Virus record (IMG/VR): IMGVR_UViG_3300010370_000104
Location: 1-36,220 of that record
DNA: 36,220 bases
Strand: one strand, 5' to 3'
From: a virus
Of this stretch, positions 9,001-17,073 are shown in pieces (position 1 is the stretch's first letter; every line of letters begins with the position of its first letter). Under the pieces are notes generated by a model that made no database searches, was not told the DNA's origin, and saw only the letters and a list, made by a program, of their open reading frames with translations. A program made the translations under genes and the position numbers.

Positions 9001-10106
9001 CCAATCAATCTACTAGTCATGTCAACAAAGTTTGTTATAGAATCGGAGGTTTAACACAAACACAAACTATTTCTTTAGATTCAAGTAATATTGTATATGT
9101 AACAAGTGATGGTAAACTTTATGGAAGAAGATTAGAAAATGCAGGAAATACACAAAATTTAGGTGATTATTCTGATTTCTTAAATCCTGAAGATTTCTTA
9201 TTACAATTACCTTCAGGTTATATACCAGTAAGTAATCCACAAAATTCACCTTCATACGCAAATGTTCCATTAGCACTTACTAATAATAGACTTTGGGTGA
9301 TGAATCAAAATGGTACTAAAATATTACAATATAATATTGCGTTAAATCCATTTACGGCTAATATAGCTGGTGAAATTATATTACCAACACCAGCACAAGG
9401 TTTATTTGCGACTAGTGATAATACATTATTAACCACATTAATGGTTAACGGTTACAGAACAGTTGTTGAGTTATTTAATTTAACATTAAACCCATTAAAT
9501 ACACCTTTTGGTGTTGCAGTACAATACAACACTAAATTTACTCTAACTAAATTTACTTCTGAAAATAATCTAGGAATATCCTACTACCCTTCAACAGCTA
9601 AAGTAGTTCAAATAATTTTAACACCTTCTACAAATAAACTTATAGTTTTAACTAGAAACGTTAAAGGTGATGGACAAAATCAACCTTATATTTTCCAATA
9701 TAATTATGGTTCAGATTACTATAATTCAGTTTTAGGTACTACAATATTAAATGGTGGTATCGAAATGTATTTTAAAGTTAACCAAATAAATACTGGTATA
9801 AACACACCGTATGGATTATTTGGTTCACAACAAAATTCACCAAATACTTTATACACATTTAATTATCTTAACAGTGACATTTGGAAAGTCTTTAGAACAC
9901 CACAATCATCACCAACAGATAATTTCTACAACGTAGTACAAATACCAAACTCCAATATGTTATCCACAGTATCAAATCTTAACGTTATTGGTGTGACTCA
10001 ATTACCTATTAATCTTAACGCAATAGACTTTACAATACAATCTAGTAACTTCTATTTGTGTTCAAATAACGTTCAAGGGCCAGACCCAAGTAATTGTGCG
10101 ACTTAA
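6066..10106 (+). CDS. Large baseplate protein: gpI/gp7-like core with Cys-rich repeats and propeller-like C-terminus (1346 aa)
   Basis: Residues ~1-390 are beta-rich and of unknown fold. Residues ~397-482 ('DELIKLIAKNLGFD' then 'ELWRRLVINAWWLFRSKGTR' and 'VLEFFFNLFKIP') match the helical pattern of P2 gpI-type tail proteins, which correspond to the core of T4 gp7. P2 gpJ/gpI and T4 gp6/gp7 form the baseplate wedge, and this gene lies five genes after the gp6-like gene. Residues ~674-996 hold about six Cys-rich 'CC' repeats such as 'LTEDCCDSYGFTYLAGSARC' ending in CxxCP. Residues ~997-1346 show repeated 'DGKLYG', 'NNRLWVMNQNGTKILQYN', 'NKLIVLTRN' strands, like propeller blades. It is one open frame with no sign of frameshift. 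The gpI-like call is moderate; the C-terminal host-contact role is inferred. Confidence 0.65.
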   Translation: MALIKVVPRSITEPYKKREGDFSPNLVGLQFTDQSAAVFTFGNFNITTNPTARIAKDFVLGGQWSEYYSLNNLNITPEESKILESNNFLIKLNFDTRKVSRYAYFGSLYNELKASVEGIIKKWKGSIYLNPTLNSNTVYNTVLNFNYDTSTNVATFAIPVSVISNPFQLTVEANGNFSIVPENKIFNLSLSYNKYVISNEHGNFPVIGYIGSNSNNQYLSITTRGNPFPDLIGTTFGPRTYHLRPNNNEVELFFSELTDLESILLNRLVSPKYTYTFDVPLQTENGTNYIETRTVTWPVSDGYNIDINTDAYADYVTTLFDIGNDFDKNKTNLVSRRFVAESIHEYDTNGGGDEVYGMKVTKLLKIYGREFDEVKKYIDGISFANVVTYNKLDNTSDELIKLIAKNLGFDVLLTTTTDNFNLLQQNATTSNTPFSGYSRSLSAKELDIELWRRLVINAWWLFRSKGTRKVLEFFFNLFKIPSCMVSLNEYIYLAENRLNSSEISLDIIEYIDSVTEVGEFVVDNLGFPSPPPQRIDNYFQNDGFWYNGGSESTDGNNPHFGPYDVGEKYMNQFRCIIPNYDDFNQVTTITVDFTENFFTDFNEGSFSIRQNGLPVPYYDTGYENVLNSRTTNATIQEAGLVEVGDTFAPEVGKEEFDYNSMRIDFVAGNNSTVCQPCSYPLEFALDGIIYTTMPEYGPLTDEECCYNDLIQSPDGNLICYWCPPQESIIEICSDQTRPVDGIQGTICTLLKPNGQNIINKKCCEIRGGTLVQRSDGVTECIKIQENCAYVIQNHVYLVEQTLELLSEDCCTEVNGYWANGYVDVYDNTGTFLYQVQDIVGSSVAIGFGTKLYCSSCPQQISLNSNFVFDRQTNSDLTEDCCDSYGFTYLAGSARCTNCPTPRIGETAPYELLLNNTVDPNCCQVYGGYYYAYSTDGTQTQEKCWSCPNINDTTIDINNIITYNGSNLSQQCCNAYAALTNQSTSHVNKVCYRIGGLTQTQTISLDSSNIVYVTSDGKLYGRRLENAGNTQNLGDYSDFLNPEDFLLQLPSGYIPVSNPQNSPSYANVPLALTNNRLWVMNQNGTKILQYNIALNPFTANIAGEIILPTPAQGLFATSDNTLLTTLMVNGYRTVVELFNLTLNPLNTPFGVAVQYNTKFTLTKFTSENNLGISYYPSTAKVVQIILTPSTNKLIVLTRNVKGDGQNQPYIFQYNYGSDYYNSVLGTTILNGGIEMYFKVNQINTGINTPYGLFGSQQNSPNTLYTFNYLNSDIWKVFRTPQSSPTDNFYNVVQIPNSNMLSTVSNLNVIGVTQLPINLNAIDFTIQSSNFYLCSNNVQGPDPSNCAT
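8085..9052 (+). repeat. Six-fold Cys-rich 'CC' protein repeats in the gp7-like protein
   Basis: About six units of 45-60 residues follow the pattern 'L(T/S)xxCC - x(1-4) - G/Y - x(10-30) - C - x2 - CP'. Examples are 'LTDEECCYN...CYWCPP', 'INKKCCEIRGG', 'LSEDCCTEVNGYW...CSSCP', 'LTEDCCDSYGFTY...CTNCP', 'VDPNCCQVYGGYY...CWSCP' and 'LSQQCCNAY'. The paired Cys suggest metal binding or disulfides in an extracellular particle. I do not know a named family for it. Confidence 0.6.
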
Positions 10107-10119
10107 ATATTAATATAAA

Positions 10120-12084
10120 ATGTCATTAACCTGTGCCGATGTAACAAGTTCAGTAGCTTTAATTCAACAAGACCTTAATGGTGCCCTAATAATACCAGGA
10201 CAAGGTGGTATTCCCCAAGATTGTTGTAATCTTTTTACCCTAGCTTCTTACGACCCAAATGGTATTTATACTTTTGTTGCTGGTAGTTGTATGTATCAAC
10301 AAGGTTCAGTTGTTGACCCAAATCAACCACCACCACAGTTTTGTGAAATCAGTAATTTATATGAAGTAACTTGTGTTAATGCTAATAATTTTTCGTCTTG
10401 GAACGACTATTATACTATTATAAACGGACAGTCACTTTATGATGTAAATCCTATTTCTTGGTCTACGATGCTTGATTACGTCAATAATGGTAATTCTTTT
10501 TATAGTTTAAATGCTACCGCAGAAATAGTATCTGATGAAACTTGTTGTCAAACAATAGCATTACTTGGTGGTAATGCTGTTTATACACTCTATGGAGGTC
10601 AATTCGGGTTTCCAATCTGTCAATGTAATAGTTTAAACCCACAACCACCACCACCTTCTTGTCCAGTTGGTACTTTATCCGATGTCGTTTGTGTTAATAT
10701 TAGTAATTTCCAAGTTTGGAATACTAGTTATACACAAATAAATGGACAATCAATACAACAATCAGATCCAATATTATGGGGCCTTATTATAAATTTTATT
10801 AATGCAGGTAATTCTTTTTATGCTGTAGCTGCAACGGCAAGAATAGTACAAGACCAATCTTGTTGTGACAAAATTGTTATGTTAGGTGGTGATGCGGCTT
10901 TTACAGCATCAAATGATTTTGACGTTTGTAAATGCAATCAAGTTATTATTTCACCTCCACCTCCACCTCCATCAGAACCTTCTTGTCCTGTTAACAATGT
11001 AAATGATGTCGTTTGTATAAATCAAAATAACTTCCAATCTTGGTACAATAATTATGGTATAGTTATTGAACAGAATAACCCTTCACTTTGGAGTATTTTA
11101 ATCAATAATTATATTAATACCAATTCTTCTTTTTCTGTATTAGCTTCTACAGGTGACGTTGTTCAAAGTCAAAGTTGTTGTTCTAGAATTGCTGAATTGG
11201 GTTTTAATGTAAGTTTTTCACCGTCTGAAAAAATTTGTAGATGTAATCCAGAAATTACCCCTCCTCCACCACCCCCTCCTTCTCCAGTTATTAGTGCAAC
11301 AACAGTTGTAATTGATTATACCCTATGTGATCTAACTGATGTTGAAGTGGTTAATTCTTTTGATATTTTTAATAACGCAATACAAATAGTAGTTGAAAAA
11401 GATACCACGATACCAGTTTCTGAAGCTTGTTGTAATAAACTAAGAGATGAGAATAATTTTCCTTGGATTTGGTCCGATCCATATTGTCTAGTTAATAACC
11501 AATCAGGTTGTTTACCGATAAAAATAGAATTAAACGAAAATTTAATAATAACAAAACCATGTGCTAGTGAAATAGAAATTTCTATGTGGTTATATTTTGG
11601 TACACCATCTAATCCTTGTATCGAAATACCAAATATTGGTTCTGGATTTGGTTCATTGCCATCCCCAGAAACTGGTGATACTACTGGCCTTATTGTTGTT
11701 ACCGATAATACTGGAGCAATAGAACCAGGGCCTATAACAAGTGGTGGAACCCTTATAGTGACCGGTGATGATACAGCTGGTTTAGGTTTTTCGGGTAAAA
11801 AGTTTATTGGTGATGGATTTAACAACTTACCAACTTCAGGTTTTAGTAAAACAATGGATAATGACGGTAATACTGAAATACCTAAAAAACCAATAACACC
11901 AACAGGTGGTTCAATTGAAGATGGCACGTTAAGAATTGTTAGTTTTAATGACCGAACAAAAAGTAATCAAAACGGTAATAAAACAATGACAGAAAATAAT
12001 AAAAGTGGATTTGGTGGTAAAAATCTTTTAATTTACAATAAAGATTACACTAGTGTTACACAAGATAAAAATAATAAATGTTAA
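10120..12084 (+). CDS. Cys-rich, proline-linked repeat fibre/adhesin-like protein (654 aa)
   Basis: A short N-terminal CC unit (CC at residues 35-36) is followed by three tandem ~90-residue domains at about 80-170, 183-272 and 290-376. Each has 'V(T/V)C(V/I)N..NF..W...Y', 'W...(I/L)..(Y/F)(V/I)N', 'CC..I..LG' and 'C.C(N)'. The domains are separated by proline runs of 4, 6 and 7 residues (about 176-179, 279-284, 381-387). Residues ~403-457 form a second CC type ending in 'FPWIWSDPYC', which recurs three times in the next gene. The last ~180 residues are Gly/Thr/Asp-rich, low complexity and probably disordered. There is no signal peptide. The gene sits 13 bp after the gp7-like gene. Likely a multi-domain appendage or receptor-binding protein; the function is inferred. 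Confidence 0.6.
   Translation: MSLTCADVTSSVALIQQDLNGALIIPGQGGIPQDCCNLFTLASYDPNGIYTFVAGSCMYQQGSVVDPNQPPPQFCEISNLYEVTCVNANNFSSWNDYYTIINGQSLYDVNPISWSTMLDYVNNGNSFYSLNATAEIVSDETCCQTIALLGGNAVYTLYGGQFGFPICQCNSLNPQPPPPSCPVGTLSDVVCVNISNFQVWNTSYTQINGQSIQQSDPILWGLIINFINAGNSFYAVAATARIVQDQSCCDKIVMLGGDAAFTASNDFDVCKCNQVIISPPPPPPSEPSCPVNNVNDVVCINQNNFQSWYNNYGIVIEQNNPSLWSILINNYINTNSSFSVLASTGDVVQSQSCCSRIAELGFNVSFSPSEKICRCNPEITPPPPPPPSPVISATTVVIDYTLCDLTDVEVVNSFDIFNNAIQIVVEKDTTIPVSEACCNKLRDENNFPWIWSDPYCLVNNQSGCLPIKIELNENLIITKPCASEIEISMWLYFGTPSNPCIEIPNIGSGFGSLPSPETGDTTGLIVVTDNTGAIEPGPITSGGTLIVTGDDTAGLGFSGKKFIGDGFNNLPTSGFSKTMDNDGNTEIPKKPITPTGGSIEDGTLRIVSFNDRTKSNQNGNKTMTENNKSGFGGKNLLIYNKDYTSVTQDKNNKC
10357..11247 (+). 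repeat. Three tandem ~90-residue domains with polyproline spacers
   Basis: Three homologous domains are encoded here, each starting near 'V(T/V)C(V/I)NxxNFxxW' and ending near 'CxCN', with proline-rich linkers between them. Copies 1 and 2 are closest (both contain 'INGQS' and 'GNSFY'). Copy 3 has lost the 'INGQS' loop. Linker proline codons are mostly CCA/CCT. Confidence 0.65.
11326..11490 (+). repeat. 'CC...W.xG.CY' repeat unit, copy shared with the next gene
   Basis: A single ~55-residue unit (residues ~403-457 of the 654-residue protein): an initial Cys, an amphipathic strand region, 'TIPVSEACCN', then 'FPWIWSDPYC'. The same order occurs three times at the start of the 12119 gene ('SLTEPCCN...YLWNNGVCY'). 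This links the two genes by duplication. Confidence 0.55.
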
Positions 12085-12090
12085 TTTTTA

Positions 12091-12099
12091 ATATTTATA
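12091..12099 (+). promoter_or_regulatory. A/T box ATATTTATA upstream of the delta-60 gene
   Basis: A second copy of the nonamer seen before the 20327 gene, located in the 34-bp gap 12085-12118. It may be a late-promoter element of this phage. The only support is its position in two of the rare gaps. Confidence 0.2.
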
Positions 12100-12118
12100 T
12101 GAAAAATAAATTTAGTGT

Positions 12119-15100
12119 ATGGCTTTATTAGATAACCCTAACCCGTGTTCAGACATCTCAAATCCACAAAATAATTTTTCTGTAGATCCTAACACAAATA
12201 AGATAAGTATAACTTCATCACAAAACACTGCAATACCTATAACTGAAAATTGTTGTAATGTAGTTTATTTGGGTAATTTGATGGGTAATGGCCCTTTTAT
12301 TTGGCAAAACGGTGCTTGTTATTATGGTTCGATACCTAGTGAACCGAGTAGTACTTGTAGTACAATTTTTAATCCAACAAATTTTACGTTTACAACGGGT
12401 TCTAGTAATCAAATAATAGTACAACCTATTTCAGATGGTTCACAAGTTAGCTTAACTGAACCTTGTTGTAATCCTGTCTTTTTAACACCTATTTTAGGAC
12501 CAAACACATACTTATGGAATAACGGTGTTTGTTATGTTAATTTTATCCCAACACCACCAACAATACCACCTGATTGTGTTGAAACATCAAACCCTTTAAA
12601 TAGTTGGAATATTGGACCAGAAAATGAAGTCATTCTTCTTGGTGCAACATTAACACAAAATTGTTGTAATAACACAGTTTTAAGTTACATAGACCCACAA
12701 GCTAATTTTATTTGGCAAAATGGTATTTGTTATTTGAATAGTGCACCATCTATACCAGAACCACCAGAAGGAACTGAGGAGACACCTTGTTGTTATAATC
12801 CGTCAACACCAATTACTGCTAGGATAACAACAAGTGATGAAAATTTAAATTCTATATTAAATCAAATCCAAACTTATGACTCTGAAGTTAATCTTTTTGA
12901 TAATTGGGTTGAGTTAAGAGCGACGATACCTGCTCCATCTATCGATAATGGTATAGCAATTGACACAAATTACGCTTTTAATTTTGCTTTAGAAATTACA
13001 AACGGTGTTAATTGCTGTTGTGATTACAATATTTTTGTTGATGATATTAAAATAACTTGTACTTCCGGCCTTACAGATTTTATTTACCCAAATAAATGTC
13101 CTGGTTTTACTTTGACTAAAGTTATTGATAATAAAAAATCATGGGTTTATAATCCAGGGTCACCAGAAGTTGGTGTATCTGTATATGACCAAATAGAAAG
13201 AAATGACGGTAGTTTTGGTACAATAGCGGGTGAAGGTGATATTAATAGAACTTTCGCACCAAGTCCAGACGCTGATATACCATGGCGTTACACTGATTAT
13301 CTTAAACAATCTGGTGTTTTTGAAAGACACAGTGATTTAGTGCTCAATTCAAAAGAACTTTGGTTAACTTTTGATATGTGTGCGGATTGTCCTGTTAGTG
13401 GTGTAACTTTAACTTGCCCAGTAGGTTATACATTAGAAACTACTAATGGTATAAGTTATTGTATTACAACAACTGGATATACAATAGTAGAAATTAATGA
13501 AACAACAAATTGTTACTTATTAAATTCATCAACTGGTTCTTATAGTGCTTGTACAAATTACAATTTAGAAGTAGGAAATTATTATAGTGGTGATGTTGTT
13601 ATTTCTGCTGGTACTTTAAATTATTTAGATTTTGTTACAAGTTTTGATTCAGTTACCATAACAGCTTTAGTAAAACAAAATGACAATAAATTTTTAATAG
13701 GTGGTAACGGTTTTATACCTACAGGTAAAAATTTAGTCAGATTAGAAGCTGACGGTACTTTAGATACTACATTTAATTTTGGTGGTAATAGTTATCCTCT
13801 TTGTAAAGATGTTATTGTACAATCAAATGGTAAAATAATTTCAGGGTGGGGTACTAATTTTGATGCAAATCCTATTTTACTACAGAGGGTTGATAGTGGT
13901 GGTACATATGATGCTACGTTTTTTTATAATTTTGCTAGTTTTAATAATCCAGCGGTTATTTTTAAATTAAAATTAAATAATGATGACTCATTTTATGTTG
14001 GTGGTTCATTTAATGATTTTTATGGTCTAAATAGACCTAAATTAGTTAAAATATCATCTTCTAGTACAATAGATACTTCTTTTGATACTTTAAATAAATT
14101 TGTTGGTGATTATGTTATTGATATAGATACACTCTCAGATGGTACAGTTATAGCGGTCGGTAATTTTGATACTTATGACGGAATAGTTGTTGATAATGTT
14201 ATAGCCTTAACTACAAGTGGTACTACCAATACAGCGACAATAACTTCAGTCATATCAGGTTCACCCTCTATAAACGGAAATCAAACTGTATGGGCTTGTC
14301 ACGTTGATGCTAATGATAACATCTACATTGGTGGTGATATTAATGGAGCTCCTGGTCTTCCAGCTAGAATACGTAAAATAATACCATATGTTGGTTATGA
14401 TACTACTTTTTCTGCTAATGCTGGTGCTGGCTTTAATGGTAGAGTTACCAAAATAAAACAAGATAATGACGGTAATTTAATAATAACTGGTGCTTTTACA
14501 ACATATAAAGGAATATCATCACCAGGTGTAATAAAATTAGATACTAACGGTAATGTTATAGAAAGTTTTGATGTAGGAAGTGGCATACTGATAAGTACGG
14601 TAGCGCCAACTAAATTTGCTAATAACATAGCTATAACACCAGAAAATGATATTGTATTAGTTGGTGCATTTGATTATTTTAATAATTGTAGTGTAAAAAA
14701 TATTATTAAAATAAATAATTCTGCCACAACAATTTCAAATTGTTATAATGTTGTTGCTTTAGGTAGTTGTGAAAATTGTTGTCCTTATGTGGCTCAAAAT
14801 TTTGTTGGGCCTTATTCAGATACTGGATGTACTATTCCGGCTTTAAGTCTTACTTTATTAGCTGACACAATACAAACACCTACTGTTACTTACTTATCAC
14901 TTTTTGACTTAGAACAATATAAAAAACAATTCCAAAGTTTTTGGATTCCTTTTATGGAACAATTTGTTCCAGCTACAACAATTTGGGTTGCTGGTGAAAG
15001 ATGGTGTAACGACCCATGTCCTACAGAAGTAGATTGTGGTTTTGAGTTAACAAGTGAAGATGCTGTTGTACAAACAATAGAACAAAAATCTTTTACTTCG

Positions 15101-15343
15101 GCAAATGGAGCAAAATCTTTTACTTCGACAACCCCAGAAAATTTAAAATCAAGTGCATCTTTTGGTTCACCAAGTGGTAATGATGCTAACTCCAACAATT
15201 CTAATGAAAATGTTATTATAACAGAAGACGTTGGTTTAGTGAATCAAAACGTAATAACAAAAACGTTCGCAGAAAACAATATTGACATTCAAGCTTATAG
15301 AAGTAAATTTACTGCTTACAGAATACAAACTATTACAATATAA
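12119..15343 (+). CDS. Large fibre-like protein: CC repeats plus seven-unit delta-60 beta-propeller (1074 aa)
   Basis: Residues ~9-206 hold three CC repeats ('SLTEPCCN', then '(F/Y)(I/L)WQNGxCY') followed by 'ETPCC'. Residues ~220-515 are a beta-rich section including 'DIPWRYTDYLKQSGVFERHS' and a 'CPVGYTLETTNGISYC' unit. Residues ~515-866 contain seven blades of the pattern 'KFLIGGNG...NLVRLEADGTLDTTF' / 'SFYVGGSFNDFYG...KLVKIS...IDTSF' / 'NLIITGAFTTYKG'. This matches the delta-60 (DUF5122) repeat, which forms propellers in bacterial surface proteins. The C-terminal ~200 residues include another CC pair ('CENCCP') and a Ser/Asn-rich tail with a duplicated 'KSFTS' motif. The gene follows a 34-bp gap and its stop overlaps the next start (TAATG). 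The domain calls are good; a tail-fibre role is inferred from context. Confidence 0.68.
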   Translation: MALLDNPNPCSDISNPQNNFSVDPNTNKISITSSQNTAIPITENCCNVVYLGNLMGNGPFIWQNGACYYGSIPSEPSSTCSTIFNPTNFTFTTGSSNQIIVQPISDGSQVSLTEPCCNPVFLTPILGPNTYLWNNGVCYVNFIPTPPTIPPDCVETSNPLNSWNIGPENEVILLGATLTQNCCNNTVLSYIDPQANFIWQNGICYLNSAPSIPEPPEGTEETPCCYNPSTPITARITTSDENLNSILNQIQTYDSEVNLFDNWVELRATIPAPSIDNGIAIDTNYAFNFALEITNGVNCCCDYNIFVDDIKITCTSGLTDFIYPNKCPGFTLTKVIDNKKSWVYNPGSPEVGVSVYDQIERNDGSFGTIAGEGDINRTFAPSPDADIPWRYTDYLKQSGVFERHSDLVLNSKELWLTFDMCADCPVSGVTLTCPVGYTLETTNGISYCITTTGYTIVEINETTNCYLLNSSTGSYSACTNYNLEVGNYYSGDVVISAGTLNYLDFVTSFDSVTITALVKQNDNKFLIGGNGFIPTGKNLVRLEADGTLDTTFNFGGNSYPLCKDVIVQSNGKIISGWGTNFDANPILLQRVDSGGTYDATFFYNFASFNNPAVIFKLKLNNDDSFYVGGSFNDFYGLNRPKLVKISSSSTIDTSFDTLNKFVGDYVIDIDTLSDGTVIAVGNFDTYDGIVVDNVIALTTSGTTNTATITSVISGSPSINGNQTVWACHVDANDNIYIGGDINGAPGLPARIRKIIPYVGYDTTFSANAGAGFNGRVTKIKQDNDGNLIITGAFTTYKGISSPGVIKLDTNGNVIESFDVGSGILISTVAPTKFANNIAITPENDIVLVGAFDYFNNCSVKNIIKINNSATTISNCYNVVALGSCENCCPYVAQNFVGPYSDTGCTIPALSLTLLADTIQTPTVTYLSLFDLEQYKKQFQSFWIPFMEQFVPATTIWVAGERWCNDPCPTEVDCGFELTSEDAVVQTIEQKSFTSANGAKSFTSTTPENLKSSASFGSPSGNDANSNNSNENVIITEDVGLVNQNVITKTFAENNIDIQAYRSKFTAYRIQTITI
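12143..12736 (+). repeat. Three tandem CC repeats at the protein N-terminus
   Basis: Three units (residues ~9-71, 79-141, 152-206) have the order: Cys, Asn/Pro-rich strand, polar strands, '(I/L)T(E/Q)xCCN', ~12 residues, '(F/Y)(I/L)W(Q/N)NG(A/V/I)CY'. Copies are similar in length and diverged at DNA level. Confidence 0.65.
13661..14717 (+). repeat. Seven delta-60 (DUF5122-type) propeller blades
   Basis: Seven blades of ~45-55 residues each carry an '(I/V)GG/(V/I)xGxF' strand and most end in 'xxLxxxGxxDTTF' or a variant. The terminal blades are the most degenerate. Seven copies are the number expected for a closed beta-propeller. Confidence 0.65.
15085..15127 (+). repeat. Short perfect direct repeat, 16 bp with 27-bp period
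   Basis: AAAATCTTTTACTTCG occurs at 15085-15100 and again at 15112-15127, in frame, encoding two 'KSFTS' units nine codons apart in the Ser/Asn-rich C-terminal part of the 1074-residue protein. Probably a slippage-type duplication within a flexible linker. Confidence 0.6.
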
Positions 15344-17073
15344 TGGGATTTTTATGTAATATTAGAAACGATAAGGTTAAAGTTAGCCAAAGTGATTTGG
15401 ATAACCAAGAATTATTAAGAAATGTTGGCTTAAGTAATATTTTTAATATTAATACAACAATTGATGTTTGTGTGGAAGAATTTAAATCTCCACAATATTA
15501 TGTTTCTGGTGCAACTAAATTATTTTCTTTAATAGAATCTAGTAGTGCTTGTACTACCAGTTTTACTAATTATAATAAAAGTTATCCAGTTTGTCAAAGT
15601 GGGTACACGTTATCTGCAGGTACAAATATTTGTTATCAAGTAAGTGGTGCAACAACTGCAACAACATCAGCAAACACTTATACTATAAATCAAACTTTAG
15701 CAACTTACAATTTAGATTATACACCTAATTTTAATATTTCTTTTATACTGACTGGTATGACAGACTATACAGGGTATACTGGTAGTTTCTGTTATAAAAT
15801 ATTTGGAAAAAATAACTTTAGGGTTTCACAACCAGTTGCAGGTTTACCGCCAACCTCAGAATTGGTTAATAATTGTATTGAATACAATCAAATAACAGGT
15901 GGTAGTGTTACGTATCAATTTTTAAGTGGTAACACCTCTAAAACTTGGAATGAATATTTAATTAGACCGTATTATACATTTACTTCTAAAACTTGTAACA
16001 AAGGTCAAAATTTTAATACATGGGATTCAGAAGTACAACTCAACCAGTTCAATCCAAATACGGATTTTTATTTTTCAACAGTAATAAATCCACCTGTACC
16101 TGAATTAAACCCACCACAAGGTCAAGCTGCTGAAGATGTTTATTTTGTACAAGATATTTTATTAAATAAAGGTGTTGTTGGGGAAACAGGTCCACAAGCA
16201 ATAAACGATGAACTTAATTATTTTTTATTAGGAGAACCACCTTTGGGTACTAATGTAATGATTTTTGTCAATGGAGTTAAGATGACAGAAAATTATGATT
16301 ATACTCTTTTGTATTATAATGGTGCTCTTGCACCACCAGCAGTTGTTTTCCAAGGAATGGCTTTAAAATCAACCGATGTTGTTGTGGCTAATTATTTAGT
16401 CGGGACAAATGAATCTTTTATTACAACATCCAATTGGTTTATAAATAACTTACAAGTTTCAACTATAACAACAAATACTAACCCTGGTTATAATGTAGCT
16501 ATAAACTATAATTCAGTCACAGGAAAACAAGAAATGTTTTTGAATAAACCAATAAGTCAGACTAACGCAGTTGTTTTATTTGTTAACGGTGTCCAAATGT
16601 TAGAAGGTGTACAATTCTTTAAAAGTACGACTGAAAACAATAAATTAATATTTAATGATAGTACAATGGGTACTATTGTCATAGGTGACATTGTTTCTGT
16701 TTTTGCTGTCTCTACTGGTAATATTACTGGAGGTTATAATTATGGTTCTTTAGATACAAACAGTTTTACAGCAAATTGGACGGTACCGACAGCGTTACCA
16801 GAAAATGTAAGTAATGATTTTGTTTTACAAGTTGCAAATTATAATGATACTGGGTATACGATAGTTTTATACCAATCAATAGCAATACCTTTCTTTAGTT
16901 CACAAGGTAACTATACTGCTACCATAAATAGTTTAACATTAAATCAAAGATATAGATTTAGAGTTTTATCAAGAGCAACATATACTGATTTAGCAAATAA
17001 TAAAATAAAAACTTGTTCCTATAGTGAAGGGTTTTTCGACACTACAAGTCAGAAATTAAATAATAGTTATTAA
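15343..17073 (+). CDS. Fibre/structural protein with duplicated 'FVNG' domains and FnIII-like C-terminus (576 aa)
   Basis: The start overlaps the upstream stop by one base (TAATG). The N-terminal ~45 residues begin 'MGFLCNIRNDKVKVSQSDLD' and may be an attachment segment. Residues ~60-250 are beta-rich with Cys pairs. Two homologous units lie at ~297-354 ('GTNVMIFVNGVKMTENYDYT') and ~402-460 ('TNAVVLFVNGVQMLEGVQFF'). Each continues with a short insertion and then '(D/I)xVxVxxxxxxT', the style of small beta domains seen in phage tail fibres. Residues ~470-568 ('SFTANWTVPTALPEN' to 'TINSLTLNQRYRFRVLSRAT') read as a fibronectin type III-like domain. No signal peptide is present. A role as a tail fibre or fibre connector is inferred. 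Confidence 0.6.
   Translation: MGFLCNIRNDKVKVSQSDLDNQELLRNVGLSNIFNINTTIDVCVEEFKSPQYYVSGATKLFSLIESSSACTTSFTNYNKSYPVCQSGYTLSAGTNICYQVSGATTATTSANTYTINQTLATYNLDYTPNFNISFILTGMTDYTGYTGSFCYKIFGKNNFRVSQPVAGLPPTSELVNNCIEYNQITGGSVTYQFLSGNTSKTWNEYLIRPYYTFTSKTCNKGQNFNTWDSEVQLNQFNPNTDFYFSTVINPPVPELNPPQGQAAEDVYFVQDILLNKGVVGETGPQAINDELNYFLLGEPPLGTNVMIFVNGVKMTENYDYTLLYYNGALAPPAVVFQGMALKSTDVVVANYLVGTNESFITTSNWFINNLQVSTITTNTNPGYNVAINYNSVTGKQEMFLNKPISQTNAVVLFVNGVQMLEGVQFFKSTTENNKLIFNDSTMGTIVIGDIVSVFAVSTGNITGGYNYGSLDTNSFTANWTVPTALPENVSNDFVLQVANYNDTGYTIVLYQSIAIPFFSSQGNYTATINSLTLNQRYRFRVLSRATYTDLANNKIKTCSYSEGFFDTTSQKLNNSY
16231..16722 (+). repeat. Two homologous 'FVNGVxM' fibre domains
   Basis: Two ~58-residue units share '(N/V)V(M/L)(I/L)FVNGV(K/Q)M..(N/G)(Y/V)(D/Q)' and a closing '(D)xVxVxxx'. 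They are separated by a ~47-residue spacer. The copies are diverged in DNA, suggesting an older duplication. Confidence 0.5.

Noticed and set aside
11316-11927. 203-residue minus-strand open frame
   Set aside because: It lies wholly within the 654-residue plus-strand gene, in the Gly/Thr-rich part where antisense frames stay open by composition; its Pro/Val-rich product has no domain features.
14890-15198. 102-residue minus-strand open frame
   Set aside because: Fully antisense to the 1074-residue gene and unrelated to any family; its openness follows from plus-strand codon bias.
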